DNA of 64,000 bases, from contig NZ_LMPT01000019.1 in NCBI RefSeq assembly GCF_001424425.1, forward strand, positions 1,073,206 to 1,137,205, in the 5' to 3' direction. Positions 30,978 through 41,502 of the stretch are shown here, in pieces. The first letter of the stretch is position 1, and each line of letters begins with the position of its first letter. This DNA is from Acidovorax sp. Leaf191 (GTDB lineage Bacteria; Pseudomonadota; Gammaproteobacteria; Burkholderiales; Burkholderiaceae_C). The translations under genes were made by a program, and so were the position numbers. The notes under the pieces were generated by a model. It worked only from the letters and a program-made list of their open reading frames with translations, ran no database searches and was not told the origin of the DNA.

Positions 30978-31673
30978 ATGCTGAAAATTGACAACCTCCA
31001 CGCCTACTACGGCAAGAGCCATGTGCTGCATGGTGTGAGCTTCGACGTCCAGCCCGGCGAGATCGTGGCGCTGCTCGGGCGCAACGGCTCGGGCCGCTCG
31101 ACCACCGCCAAGGCCATCATGGGCCTGGTGGACTGGGAGGGCACGCTCGAATGGAAGGGCCAGGCCCTGAACGGCAAGAAGGCCTACGAGATCGCCCACC
31201 TGGGCCTGGGCTATGTGCCCGAGAGCCGCGACGTGTTTCCCAACCTCACGGTGCACCAGAACCTGCTGCTGGGCCAAAAGGGCAACGGCAAGGGCAGCCG
31301 CTGGTCGTTCGACGACATGTACGAAATGTTCCCGCGCCTCAAGGAGCGCCAGCACACCGAGGCGGGCGTGATGTCCGGCGGCGAGCAGCAGATGCTCACG
31401 CTGTGCCGCACGCTGATGGGCGACCCGGACCTCATCATCATCGACGAGCCCACCGAAGGCCTGGCGCCCAAGATCGTCGAGCTGGTGGGGCAGTACCTGC
31501 AGACCATCAAGGCGCGCGGGATTTCGGTGCTGCTCATCGAGCAGAAGCTCACCATCGCGATGAAGATCTCGGACCGCGCGCTGGTGATGGGACACGGCTC
31601 CATCGTGTTCCAAGGCACGCCGGACAGCTTGCGGGCCGACAACTACATCCGCAAGGAATGGCTGGAGGTTTAG
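30978..31673 (+). CDS. livF: Branched-chain-type ABC ATPase, LivF-like, Walker A Lys-to-Arg (system 2)
   Basis: A 231-residue ATPase. Walker A reads GRNGSGRST at 34-42, with Arg40 in place of the invariant lysine. The signature MSGGEQQML (132-140) and Walker B LIIIDEPTEGLAP are intact, and the switch residue is Gln189 (LLIEQK), as usual in LivF. An Arg here is also known to me from other Burkholderiales LivF-like proteins, so it is likely a fixed lineage trait and not a sequencing error. Last gene of the operon; a family C repeat follows. Confidence 0.93.
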   Translation: MLKIDNLHAYYGKSHVLHGVSFDVQPGEIVALLGRNGSGRSTTAKAIMGLVDWEGTLEWKGQALNGKKAYEIAHLGLGYVPESRDVFPNLTVHQNLLLGQKGNGKGSRWSFDDMYEMFPRLKERQHTEAGVMSGGEQQMLTLCRTLMGDPDLIIIDEPTEGLAPKIVELVGQYLQTIKARGISVLLIEQKLTIAMKISDRALVMGHGSIVFQGTPDSLRADNYIRKEWLEV

Positions 31674-31682
31674 CAGAGCGAT

Positions 31683-31880
31683 CCCCCTGAGGCGCTGCGC
31701 GCCCCGGTGCAGCCGCCAGAGACGGCAGCCCTTCGTGCCGTCCAATCCTGCGCAGGCAGGCTTGGAGCCGCGGCACTCAGCCCCTTCTCTCGAATCGCTG
31801 CGCGATTCGGGAAGGGGGACGCAGCCCTCGCTGCGGGGCGGCCCTTGCTTGGCTGCGCTGGCCTCGGGGCGCGCCAGTTG
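31683..31880 (+). repeat. GC-rich dispersed repeat, family C copy 2, in a 440-bp gap
   Basis: The 440-bp gap 31674-32113 holds this repeat. It begins CCCCCTGAGGCGCTGCGCGCC, has about 80 bases of unrelated insert, then the hairpin CGAATCG/CGATTCG (31791-31809) flanked by C and G runs, then GGGGGACGCAGCC, GGGGCGGCCCTTGC, GGCTGC and GCGCCAGTT, matching 9501-9626 on the other strand. After it, 31881-32113 contains a lone TTGACA at 32033-32038 and TACAAT at 32061-32066 with 22-base spacing, and a palindrome ACGATCGT at 32075-32082; these may be promoter parts of the hydratase/dehydrogenase gene. Confidence 0.7.
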
Positions 31881-32113
31881 CAAAGATCCGGGGCACGGCG
31901 GACGCACTGGAATGCGTGCCGCTAACCCGCGATCCACAGAGGCGCCCGGTCTTCAGTGGCGCCTCTTTTTTTGCCAGCATGAATCTACTCGTCAGGGGAT
32001 ATCTGAAACCCCCTTGTCCCGCCCGGGACAAATTGACACGCCAAACCGTTTCGAAGCCCCTACAATAAAAACGCACGATCGTTCTTTTTCACTCTCCAAG
32101 GAACAACAGCACC

Positions 32114-34213
<2,100 letters not shown>

Positions 34214-34248
34214 GCCCGCGCCACCGTTCACCGATTAAAGGATTTCCC

Positions 34249-35424
34249 ATGACCTCCGCAGTGATTGTCTCCACCGCCCGCACGCCGCTCGCCAAGAGCT
34301 GGAAGGGCTCCTTCAACATGACCCATGGCGCCACGCTGGGCGGCCACGCCGTGCAGCATGCCGTACAGCGCGCAGGCATCGACGGCGCCGATGTCGACGA
34401 CGTCATCATGGGCTGCGCCACGCCGGAAGGCGCCACGGGCAGCAACATCGCGCGCCAGATCGCGCTCAAGGCCGGCCTGCCCATCACGGCGTCGGGCATG
34501 ACGATCAACCGCTTTTGCTCGTCGGGCCTGCAGACCATCGCCACCGCGGCCCAGCGCATCATCGCCGGCGAAGCCGACGTGTACGTGGCGGGCGGTGTGG
34601 AAAGCATCTCCTGCGTGCAGCAGGAGATGAACCTGCACATGATCCAGGACCTGGCCCTGGCCAAGCAAAAGCCCGAGATCTACTGGAGCATGCTGCAGAC
34701 CGCCGAACAGGTGGCCAAGCGCTACAACATCGGCCGCGATGCGATGGACGAATACGGTGCCGCCAGCCAGCAAAAGGCCTGCGCAGCCCAGGCCGCCGGC
34801 CTGTTCGATGCCGAGATCGCGCCCATCACCGTCACCGCCGGCATTGCCGACAAGACGCTGGGCCTGATCACCAAGCAGGTCACAGTGAGCAAGGACGAGG
34901 GCACGCGCGAAGGCACGACCAAGGAAGGCATCAGTGGCATCCGCCCCGCGCTGCCCGGGGGCGTGATCTCGGCCGGCAATGCCAGCCAGTTCTCCGACGG
35001 CGCAGGCGCCTGCGTGGTGACCAGTGAAGAGTACGCCAGCAAGAAGGGCCTCAAGCCCCTGGGCCGCTTCCTAGGCTTTGCCGTGGCCGGCTGCGAGCCC
35101 GACGAAATGGGCATCGGCCCGGTGTTCGCCGTGCCCAAGGTGCTCAAGAAGCTGGGCCTCACCGTGCAGGACATCGACCTGTGGGAGCTGAACGAGGCTT
35201 TCGCCGTGCAGGTGCTGTACTGCCGCGACAAGCTGGGCATCCCGGCCGACCGCCTGAATGTGAACGGCGGCGCGATCGCCGTGGGCCACCCCTACGGAGT
35301 GTCGGGCCAGCGCCTCACGGGCCACGCGCTCATCGAAGGCAAGCGCCGCGGCGCCAAGAAGGTGTGCGTGACCATGTGCATCGGCGGCGGCATGGGTGCT
35401 GCCGGCGTCTTCGAGGTGTTCTGA
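34249..35424 (+). CDS. Acetyl-CoA acyltransferase (thiolase)
   Basis: A 391-residue thiolase that cleaves 3-ketoacyl-CoA with CoA, or condenses acetyl-CoA in the biosynthetic direction. The nucleophile Cys90 lies in [17 protein letters not shown], the HP-containing [14 protein letters not shown] and the second cysteine in [10 protein letters not shown] complete the active site. AAAGGA precedes the start. Context argues for the degradative type. A GC-rich hairpin follows 39 bases after the stop. Confidence 0.95.
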   Translation: MTSAVIVSTARTPLAKSWKGSFNMTHGATLGGHAVQHAVQRAGIDGADVDDVIMGCATPEGATGSNIARQIALKAGLPITASGMTINRFCSSGLQTIATAAQRIIAGEADVYVAGGVESISCVQQEMNLHMIQDLALAKQKPEIYWSMLQTAEQVAKRYNIGRDAMDEYGAASQQKACAAQAAGLFDAEIAPITVTAGIADKTLGLITKQVTVSKDEGTREGTTKEGISGIRPALPGGVISAGNASQFSDGAGACVVTSEEYASKKGLKPLGRFLGFAVAGCEPDEMGIGPVFAVPKVLKKLGLTVQDIDLWELNEAFAVQVLYCRDKLGIPADRLNVNGGAIAVGHPYGVSGQRLTGHALIEGKRRGAKKVCVTMCIGGGMGAAGVFEVF

Positions 35425-35728
35425 CCGATAGCGTTCCGGCGCTCTGCCGGCATGCGCACCGGGCCGGCCTTGCCCAAGGCCGGTCTGTATAAGGGGCTTG
35501 CATACATGGCCGCCGAGCGCGTGCGGGTGGCGGGTCTCTGAATGCGGCAGGGCCATGGATGCAGTGACAGGGGGTTGAGAAGAAGGCGCTACAAATTGTT
35601 GCCTTGTGGGGGCGCGCAAACCCCAGCGGCGGCACCGGCGCGCGGCAGAATCCGCCGCGGTTGCTGGCGCCCCAGGGTGCCGGGCCGTCTCCGCCTTTCT
35701 TCGTTTTCTTCCTTTCACCGGTTTTCCC
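35425..35728. other. 304-bp gap after the thiolase gene
   Basis: No gene is supported here. It contains the hairpin described separately and a GC-rich leader before the next signal-peptide gene. The stretch CTTTCTTCGTTTTCTTCC at 35696-35713 is pyrimidine-rich. No promoter with good -35/-10 boxes was seen. Confidence 0.55.
35464..35483 (+). terminator. Hairpin after the thiolase gene
   Basis: An 8-bp perfect stem CCGGCCTT / AAGGCCGG with loop GCCC. No T-run follows, so termination strength is uncertain. Confidence 0.5.
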
Positions 35729-36202
35729 ATGCGTCGCACAACTTCACTTCGATTTCTCACCGCACTCTCCGCGCTGGCCGTGGCCTGCGGTGCCCACGCA
35801 CAGAGCTTCAAGCTCCAGCAGCCGCTGGAGGCCGACGCCGACGTGGTGCTGCAGGAGATCGTGCTCGACGCCAAGCAGACCCGCGTCACCCTGGTGGTGA
35901 AGAACAGCACCGACGAGGCCTTCGAAGCCTGCGCGCAGCCCACGGGCTCGCCCGATGCCTTCACGCTCAAGGACCTGGACAGCGGTGCGGTGCTGCCGCA
36001 GCGTGCGATCAGCGGCCTTACGCTGTGCAACGTGAAGATGGACACGGTCAAGCCTGGCCGCACCAAGTTTCTGAAGATCACTTTCCCGCCGCTCCCGGCA
36101 GGTGCCACGCGCCTGCAGCTCGGAGAGGCCAGCTGCCAGCCCAAGCCCGATTCGGACATGGAGTACTGGTGTTTCAAGAACATCGCGCTGCCCGCCCGCT
36201 GA
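35729..36202 (+). CDS. Exported protein of unknown function
   Basis: A 157-residue protein with a clear signal peptide (MRRTTSLRFLTALSALAVACGAHAQ, predicted cut after AHA). The mature part is beta-rich, with four cysteines (AFEACAQ, LTLCNVK, EASCQPK, EYWCFK) that could form two disulfides in the periplasm. I do not recognise the family. The start at 35729 is set by the signal peptide. It lies 48 bases before the acyl-CoA dehydrogenase gene on the same strand and may share its transcript. Confidence 0.75.
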   Translation: MRRTTSLRFLTALSALAVACGAHAQSFKLQQPLEADADVVLQEIVLDAKQTRVTLVVKNSTDEAFEACAQPTGSPDAFTLKDLDSGAVLPQRAISGLTLCNVKMDTVKPGRTKFLKITFPPLPAGATRLQLGEASCQPKPDSDMEYWCFKNIALPAR

Positions 36203-36250
36203 TCCTCGCGCCGGCGAGGGGGCAGGGCATGCAGCATTCAAGGAGACCTC

Positions 36251-38116
36251 ATGACCCTGCGTTCCACGCTCGACTTTTTGCTGTACGACTGGCTGGAGGC
36301 CGAGAGCCTCTCGGCCCGCGGCCGTTTCGCTGACCATTCGCGCGAAACCTTCGACGCGGTACTGGACACCTGCGAGCGCATCGCGCGCGAGAAGTACGCG
36401 CCGCACAACCGCACGGTGGACATCGAGGAGCCGCACTTCGACGGCGAGAAGGTCATCCTGCCCCGGGCGACGTACGAGGCCCGCAAGGCCTACGCCGAAT
36501 CGGGCCTGCTGTCGGCCGCGCAGGACTATGACATCGGCGGCATGCAGCTGCCTTACACGGTAGAGGCGGCGGCCAACAGCTTCTTTGCGGTGGCGTCGAT
36601 CAGCATCGGCTCCAACCTTCTGACCTCGGGCAACGCCAACCTGCTGATGGCGCACGGCACGGCGCTGCAGAAAGAAGTCTTCGCACTCAACGAGTTCAAC
36701 GGCCGCTGGTCGGGCACCATGTGCCTGTCCGAGCCGCAGGCGGGCTCGTCGCTGTCGGACGTGGCCACGCGCGCCGTGCCCGATGGCAGCGACTTCGAAG
36801 CCGACCCGCTGGGCGCGCGCTATCGCCTCACGGGCAACAAGATGTGGATCAGCTCGGGCGACCACGAGCTCACCGAGAACATCGTGCACCTGGTGCTGGC
36901 CAAGATCCCGGGGCCGGACGGCAAGCTCGTGCCCGGCACGCGCGGCATTTCGCTGTTCATCGTGCCCAAGAAGATGGTCGATGTAGAGGGCCAGCTGACC
37001 GGCGAACGCAACGACGTGGCGCTGGCGGGCCTGAACCACAAGCTGGGCTGGCGCGGCACCACCAACACGCTGCTCAATTTCGGCGAGGGCAAGTTCCCGG
37101 TGGGCGGGCAGGCCGGCGCCGTGGGCTACCTGGTGGGGCAGCCGGGCAAGGGCCTGCACTGCATGTTCCACATGATGAACGAGGCGCGCATCGGCATCGG
37201 CATGGCGGCCACCATGCTGGGCCTGGCGGGCTACTACGCCAGCCTGGACTACGCCAGGAACCGCCCGCAGGGCCGCCCGGTGCAGGGCGCCAAGGACGCG
37301 GCAGGCGGTGCCCCCGCCGCCGTGGTCAAGGACGCCGCGCAGCCGCAGGTGCGCATCATCGAACACGCCGACGTCAAGCGCATGCTGCTGGCCCAGAAGG
37401 CGTATGGCGAAGGCGCGCTGGCGCTCAACCTGTTCTGCGCCCGTCTGGTGGACGAGCAGCACACGGGCGACGCCGCCGCGGCCGACGAGGCCCGCCTGCT
37501 GCTCGAAGTGCTCACCCCCATCGCCAAGAGCTGGCCCAGCGAGTTCTGCCTGGAGGCCAACTCGCTGGCCATCCAGATCCACGGCGGCTACGGCTACACG
37601 CGCGACTTTCCGGTGGAGCAGTACTGGCGCGACAACCGCCTGAACATGATCCACGAGGGCACGCACGGCATCCAGGCCATGGACCTGCTGGGCCGCAAGG
37701 TGCTGATGGAAGGCGGGCGCGGCCTCACGCTGCTGGCCGGGCGCATCAACGCCACCATCGAGCGGGCGATCCAGGTGCCCGCGCTGGCCGCGCATGCCAA
37801 CGCGCTGGGCGCCGCCCTGCAGCAGATCGGCGCCGCCACCAAGGCCGCGTGGGCCACGGGCCAGCCGGCCGATGCGTTGGCCAATGCCGTGCCGTACATG
37901 CAGGCCTTCGGCCACACGGTGCTGGCCTGGGTCTGGCTGGACCTGGCGCTGGCGACGCTGGCCGACGACGCCGTGCTGGCACAGCCCGCCAGCGTGGGCC
38001 GCATGGGCGCCATGCGCTATTTCTTCCACTACGAGCTGCCCAAGATCGGCGCGTGGCTGCAGGTGGTGAGCACCCGCGATGCGACGTGCGCCAGCTTTCC
38101 TGAAGAGGCGTTCTGA
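36251..38116 (+). CDS. Acyl-CoA dehydrogenase, long form with C-terminal extension
   Basis: A 621-residue flavoprotein (FAD) catalysing alpha,beta-desaturation of an acyl-CoA. It has the ACAD middle-domain signature TMCLSEPQAGSSLSDV (151-166) and NKMWISSGDHELTENIVHLVLAK, and the C-terminal catalytic region LAIQIHGGYGYTRDFPVEQYWRDNRLNMIHEGTHGIQAMDLLG. The extra C-terminal domain of about 120 residues places it with the FadE-like group of around 600 residues. AAGGAGAC precedes the ATG. It supplies the first oxidative step to the hydratase/dehydrogenase and thiolase upstream. Confidence 0.95.
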   Translation: MTLRSTLDFLLYDWLEAESLSARGRFADHSRETFDAVLDTCERIAREKYAPHNRTVDIEEPHFDGEKVILPRATYEARKAYAESGLLSAAQDYDIGGMQLPYTVEAAANSFFAVASISIGSNLLTSGNANLLMAHGTALQKEVFALNEFNGRWSGTMCLSEPQAGSSLSDVATRAVPDGSDFEADPLGARYRLTGNKMWISSGDHELTENIVHLVLAKIPGPDGKLVPGTRGISLFIVPKKMVDVEGQLTGERNDVALAGLNHKLGWRGTTNTLLNFGEGKFPVGGQAGAVGYLVGQPGKGLHCMFHMMNEARIGIGMAATMLGLAGYYASLDYARNRPQGRPVQGAKDAAGGAPAAVVKDAAQPQVRIIEHADVKRMLLAQKAYGEGALALNLFCARLVDEQHTGDAAAADEARLLLEVLTPIAKSWPSEFCLEANSLAIQIHGGYGYTRDFPVEQYWRDNRLNMIHEGTHGIQAMDLLGRKVLMEGGRGLTLLAGRINATIERAIQVPALAAHANALGAALQQIGAATKAAWATGQPADALANAVPYMQAFGHTVLAWVWLDLALATLADDAVLAQPASVGRMGAMRYFFHYELPKIGAWLQVVSTRDATCASFPEEAF

Positions 38117-38118
38117 CC

Positions 38119-38328
38119 ATGGCCACACCACGCGCACTGCAGCGCCTGCACCAGCTCATCTGGGCGCTGATCTACGGCGGCTTGCTGGTGCTGGTGCTGG
38201 GCATCGCCACGGCGCGCACGGACGATGCGCTGGGCTGGACCCTCATCGCCGTCGGCGGGGTGGCTGCCGTGGTGGGGCTGGTGCTGATCGGCGTGCGCTC
38301 GCGGCTGCGGGCAGATGCTGCGCCATGA
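38119..38328 (+). CDS. Small two-span membrane protein
   Basis: A 69-residue protein with two hydrophobic helices (about 13-31 and 40-60) separated by ATARTDDALG and ending in a basic tail. It starts two bases after the acyl-CoA dehydrogenase stop, so it is certainly in the same transcript. No family recognised. Such small membrane proteins following FadE-like genes could anchor or assist them, but that is speculation. Confidence 0.72.
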   Translation: MATPRALQRLHQLIWALIYGGLLVLVLGIATARTDDALGWTLIAVGGVAAVVGLVLIGVRSRLRADAAP

Positions 38329-38508
38329 CGCGGTCAGCGCCCTCTGCATGCCGTGGCCCCATCCGCGACACTCCCGCGACATGGCACCTCCGCGTTGCAT
38401 CGCACAATCATTGCGTGACTTGATTTCATGTGCCGGATGGCCGCACGCCCGCAGGGCGGGCCGTTCGCACCCTGACTGCAGACCCACAAACCCAAGGAGA
38501 CACACTTC

Positions 38509-39300
38509 ATGACCCGCACCATCCAGCAACTGTTCGACCTGACCGGCAAGACCGCCCTCGTGACCGGAGGCTCGCGCGGCCTGGGCCTGCAACTGGCCCA
38601 TTCGCTGGGCGAGGCGGGCGCCAAGATCGTGCTCAGCTCGCGCAAGGCGTCCGACCTGGAAGAAGCCACCGCCGACCTGCAGGCCGCCGGCATCGACGCG
38701 CGCTGGATCGCCGCGGACTGCTCCAACGAAGCCGACATCCGCCGCCTGGCCGACGAAACCCTGGAGCGCCTGGGCCACGTGGACATCCTGGTGAACAACG
38801 CCGGCGCCGCCTGGGGCGCCCCGGCCGAAGACCACCCCGTGGACGCCTGGGACAAGGTGATGAACCTGAACGTGCGCGGCTATTTCATCCTGAGCCAGCA
38901 CATCGCCAAGCACAGCATGATCGCGCGCCGCAGTGGCAGCATCATCAACGTGGCGTCCATCGCGGGCCTGGGCGGCAATCCCAAGGGCATGAACACCATC
39001 GCTTACAACACGTCCAAGGGCGCGGTGATCAACTTCACCCGCGCGCTGGCGGCTGAATGGGGCAAGTACAACATCCGCGTCAACGCCATCTGCCCGGGCT
39101 TCTTCCCGAGCAAGATGACGGTGGGCACCCTGAAGGCCATGGGTGAGGAAGCCCTGGCCGCGCACGCGCCGCTGGGCCGCCTGGGCGACGACGAGGACCT
39201 GAAGGGCCTGTGCGCGCTGTATGCGTCGGATGCGGGCAAGCACATCACCGGCCAGTGGCTGGCAGTGGACGGCGGTGTGAGCATCGTCACTGGAGGCTGA
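38509..39300 (+). CDS. Short-chain dehydrogenase/reductase (gluconate 5-dehydrogenase/FabG-like)
   Basis: A 263-residue NAD(P)-dependent SDR. Cofactor motif TGGSRGLG (19-26) after KTALV, NNAG at about 91-94, catalytic Ser/Tyr/Lys in INVASIAGLGG...IAYNTSKGAVINF, and ICPGFFPSKMT. AAGGAGAC lies before the ATG. In this setting it may oxidise a hydroxyacyl-CoA or an alcohol intermediate. The substrate is not assignable. Confidence 0.94.
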   Translation: MTRTIQQLFDLTGKTALVTGGSRGLGLQLAHSLGEAGAKIVLSSRKASDLEEATADLQAAGIDARWIAADCSNEADIRRLADETLERLGHVDILVNNAGAAWGAPAEDHPVDAWDKVMNLNVRGYFILSQHIAKHSMIARRSGSIINVASIAGLGGNPKGMNTIAYNTSKGAVINFTRALAAEWGKYNIRVNAICPGFFPSKMTVGTLKAMGEEALAAHAPLGRLGDDEDLKGLCALYASDAGKHITGQWLAVDGGVSIVTGG

Positions 39301-39474
39301 TGGCCCCGGCTGCACGCCCGCCCGGCGTGCAGGCCGGAGCAGGCGGAGCAGGCGGAGCGGGGAGTTTGGGCAGTGTGGGCAGTGCACCCGATGCCCTCGC
39401 CATGCCCGTGGTTGTGCCGCCGAGGCAGTGCGAAGGCGTATGCTTTTGCCTCCCTACAAAAACTGGAGTTACCT

Positions 39475-39906
39475 GTGCTGAAATTTGGTGTCGAGATTCC
39501 CTTTGTCAGCCACCTCGGCTTCACCCTGCACCGCATGGAGAAGGGCGAATCCGAGCTGCGCTACGAAGCCAAGCCCGAGCACCTGAACTCATTCGACGTG
39601 ACCCACGGCGGCGCGTCGATGACGCTGCTGGACGTGACCATGGCCACGGCCGCGCGCAGCGAGACCCCCGACATGGGCGTGGTCACCATCGAGATGAAGA
39701 CCAGCTTCATGCAGCCCTCCCGCGGCCCGCTGGTGGCCAAGGGGCGGCTCATCCACCGCACGGCCACCATGGCATTCACCGAAGGCACGGTGTACGACGC
39801 GCAAGGCAAGATCTGCAGCCACGCCACCGGCACCTTCAAGTACGTCAAGCGCCTGCCGGTGGACGGCCGCAGCGTCAATGGCCTCAAGGTGATTTCCACC
39901 GACTGA
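39475..39906 (+). CDS. PaaI-family hotdog-fold thioesterase
   Basis: A 143-residue 4HBT-type thioesterase with the active-site segment FDVTHGGASMTLLDVTMATAA, where the THGG turn and following Asp are typical, and VVTIEMKTSFMQPSRG. The start is taken at GTG 39475 with GGAG six bases upstream; the longer frame from 39373 is low-complexity and not family-like. It probably releases CoA from stalled acyl intermediates of the surrounding degradation pathway. A family A repeat lies just after its stop. Confidence 0.88.
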   Translation: MLKFGVEIPFVSHLGFTLHRMEKGESELRYEAKPEHLNSFDVTHGGASMTLLDVTMATAARSETPDMGVVTIEMKTSFMQPSRGPLVAKGRLIHRTATMAFTEGTVYDAQGKICSHATGTFKYVKRLPVDGRSVNGLKVISTD

Positions 39907-39915
39907 GTCCGCCCG

Positions 39916-39982
39916 AAATTCAAGTAAAAATGGCCGCTACCGCTTGATAGATAAGCGCTGGCAGCTATAAAAATAGTAGCAA
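39916..39982 (+). repeat. Palindromic ~60-bp element, family A copy
   Basis: Contains GCTACCGCTTG, AAGCGC, GGCAGCTATAAAAATAGTAGC in the order of the other copies, between the thioesterase stop and the ribosome site of the reductase gene. Here the element has in-frame stops. Confidence 0.85.
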
Positions 39983-40000
39983 ACGTTCAAGGAGCTCCCC

Positions 40001-41017
40001 ATGCCACGCAATCAGCAAATCGTTCTCGACAACCGTCCCCAGGGCGAGGCCGTGGCCAGCAACTTCAAGCTGGTCGCCACGGACACGCCTGCGCTGCAGG
40101 ACGGCCAGGTGCTGGTGCGCCACCACTACCTGAGCCTGGACCCGTACATGCGCGGCCGCATGAACGAGAGCAAGAGCTACGCCGCGTCGCAGGGCCTGGG
40201 CGAGGTCATGATCGGCGGCACCGTGGGCGAGGTGGCCGAGAGCCGCCACCCCAAGTACGCCGTGGGCGACAAGGTGGTGGGCATGGGCGGCTGGCAGGAA
40301 TACAGCGTGGTCGACGCCAACGCCCCCGGCGCGCTGCGCAAGGTGGACACGGCCCACGTGCCGCTGTCGCACTACCTGGGCGCGGTGGGCATGCCCGGCG
40401 TGACGGCCTGGTATGGCCTGGTCAAGATCATCGCCCCCAAGGAAGGCGACACCGTGGTGGTGAGCGCCGCCACCGGCGCCGTGGGCAGCGCGTTTGCCGC
40501 GCTGGCCAAGGCGCGCGGCTGCCGCGCGGTAGGCATTGCCGGTGGTGCTGAAAAATGCAAGTACGCCGTAGAGGAACTGGGCTTCGACGCCTGCATCGAC
40601 TACAAGCAGCACAGCGACGTCAAGGCCATGTCCAAGGCGCTCAAGGAAGCCTGCCCGAACGGCATCGACGGCTATTTCGAGAACGTGGGCGGATGGATCA
40701 TGGACGCGGTGATGCTGCGCATGAACGCCTTCAGCCGCATCGCCCTGTGCGGGATGATCGCCGGCTACGACGGCGCGCCGCTGCCCATGGCCAACCCTGC
40801 GCTCATGCTCATCAACCGCATGAAGGTCGAAGGCTTCATCGTGAGCGAGCACATGGAAGTCTGGCCCGAGGCCCTGAAAGAGCTGGGCACGCTGGTCGGC
40901 ACCGGCAAGCTGCGCCCGCGCGAGACCGTGGCGGACGGCATTGCCGCCGCACCCGAAGCGTTCCTGGGCCTGCTCAAGGGCAAGAACTTCGGCAAGCAGC
41001 TCGTGAAATTGATCTGA
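40001..41017 (+). CDS. NADP-dependent oxidoreductase, MDR/LTB4DH-like
   Basis: A 338-residue zinc-independent medium-chain reductase of the prostaglandin reductase/CurA/YncB group that reduces activated double bonds with NADPH. Seen are SLDPYMRGRMN, the GxGxxG-like VSAATGAVGSAFAALAKARGCR, GGAEKCKYAVEELGFDACIDYK and GYFENVGG. AAGGAG precedes the ATG by 6 bases. It could reduce an enoyl or enone intermediate in the local pathway. The GNAT gene begins three bases after its stop. Confidence 0.93.
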   Translation: MPRNQQIVLDNRPQGEAVASNFKLVATDTPALQDGQVLVRHHYLSLDPYMRGRMNESKSYAASQGLGEVMIGGTVGEVAESRHPKYAVGDKVVGMGGWQEYSVVDANAPGALRKVDTAHVPLSHYLGAVGMPGVTAWYGLVKIIAPKEGDTVVVSAATGAVGSAFAALAKARGCRAVGIAGGAEKCKYAVEELGFDACIDYKQHSDVKAMSKALKEACPNGIDGYFENVGGWIMDAVMLRMNAFSRIALCGMIAGYDGAPLPMANPALMLINRMKVEGFIVSEHMEVWPEALKELGTLVGTGKLRPRETVADGIAAAPEAFLGLLKGKNFGKQLVKLI

Positions 41018-41019
41018 GC

Positions 41020-41502
41020 ATGGGCATGATGGAAACCAGCAACCCGTCGCCCCACCTGCGCTGGACCTGGGCCCGCTTCGACGACCTGGGCGTGCACGCG
41101 CTGCACGACGCGCTGGCCCTGCGCTGCAAGGTGTTCATCCTGGAGCAGGGCCCCTACCAGGACCCGGACGGCGCCGACAAGAAGTCGCACCACCTGCTGG
41201 GCTACGACGACGCTGGCGTGCTGCAGGCCTGCCTGCGCGTGGCAGACCCGGGTGTGAACTACGCCGAGCCATCCATCGGCCGCGTGGTCACCGCCAAGGA
41301 GGCGCGCGGCAACGGCACGGGCCGGGCGCTCATGCAGGAGGGCATCGCCCGCTGCACCGCGGCGTGGCCGGGCCACGGCATTCGCATCAGCGCCCAGGCG
41401 CACCTGCAGCGCTTCTACGGCAGCCTGGGTTTTGTCACGGTGTCGGACGAGTACCTCGAAGACGACATCCCCCACGTCGAAATGCTGCGGAGCCCGTCAT
41501 GA
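41020..41502 (+). CDS. GNAT-family acetyltransferase (ElaA-like)
   Basis: A 160-residue GNAT protein. ALRCKVFILEQGPYQDPDGADKKSHHLLGYDD is the typical ElaA-like N-terminal block, and GRVVTAKEARGNGTGRALMQEGI provides the acetyl-CoA pyrophosphate loop (R/Q-x-x-G-x-G/A). Three methionines near the start (41020, 41026, 41029) make the exact start uncertain. It overlaps the next gene by four bases (ATGA). The acceptor is unknown. Confidence 0.9.
   Translation: MGMMETSNPSPHLRWTWARFDDLGVHALHDALALRCKVFILEQGPYQDPDGADKKSHHLLGYDDAGVLQACLRVADPGVNYAEPSIGRVVTAKEARGNGTGRALMQEGIARCTAAWPGHGIRISAQAHLQRFYGSLGFVTVSDEYLEDDIPHVEMLRSPS

Noticed and set aside
28804-31937. Long minus-strand open frames opposite liv system 2
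   Set aside because: They are antisense to conserved ABC genes and have the His/Gln/Arg-rich composition of shadow frames.
32033-32066. TTGACA and TACAAT as a sigma-70 promoter of the hydratase/dehydrogenase gene
   Set aside because: The spacing is 22 bases, well beyond 16-18; kept only as a note.
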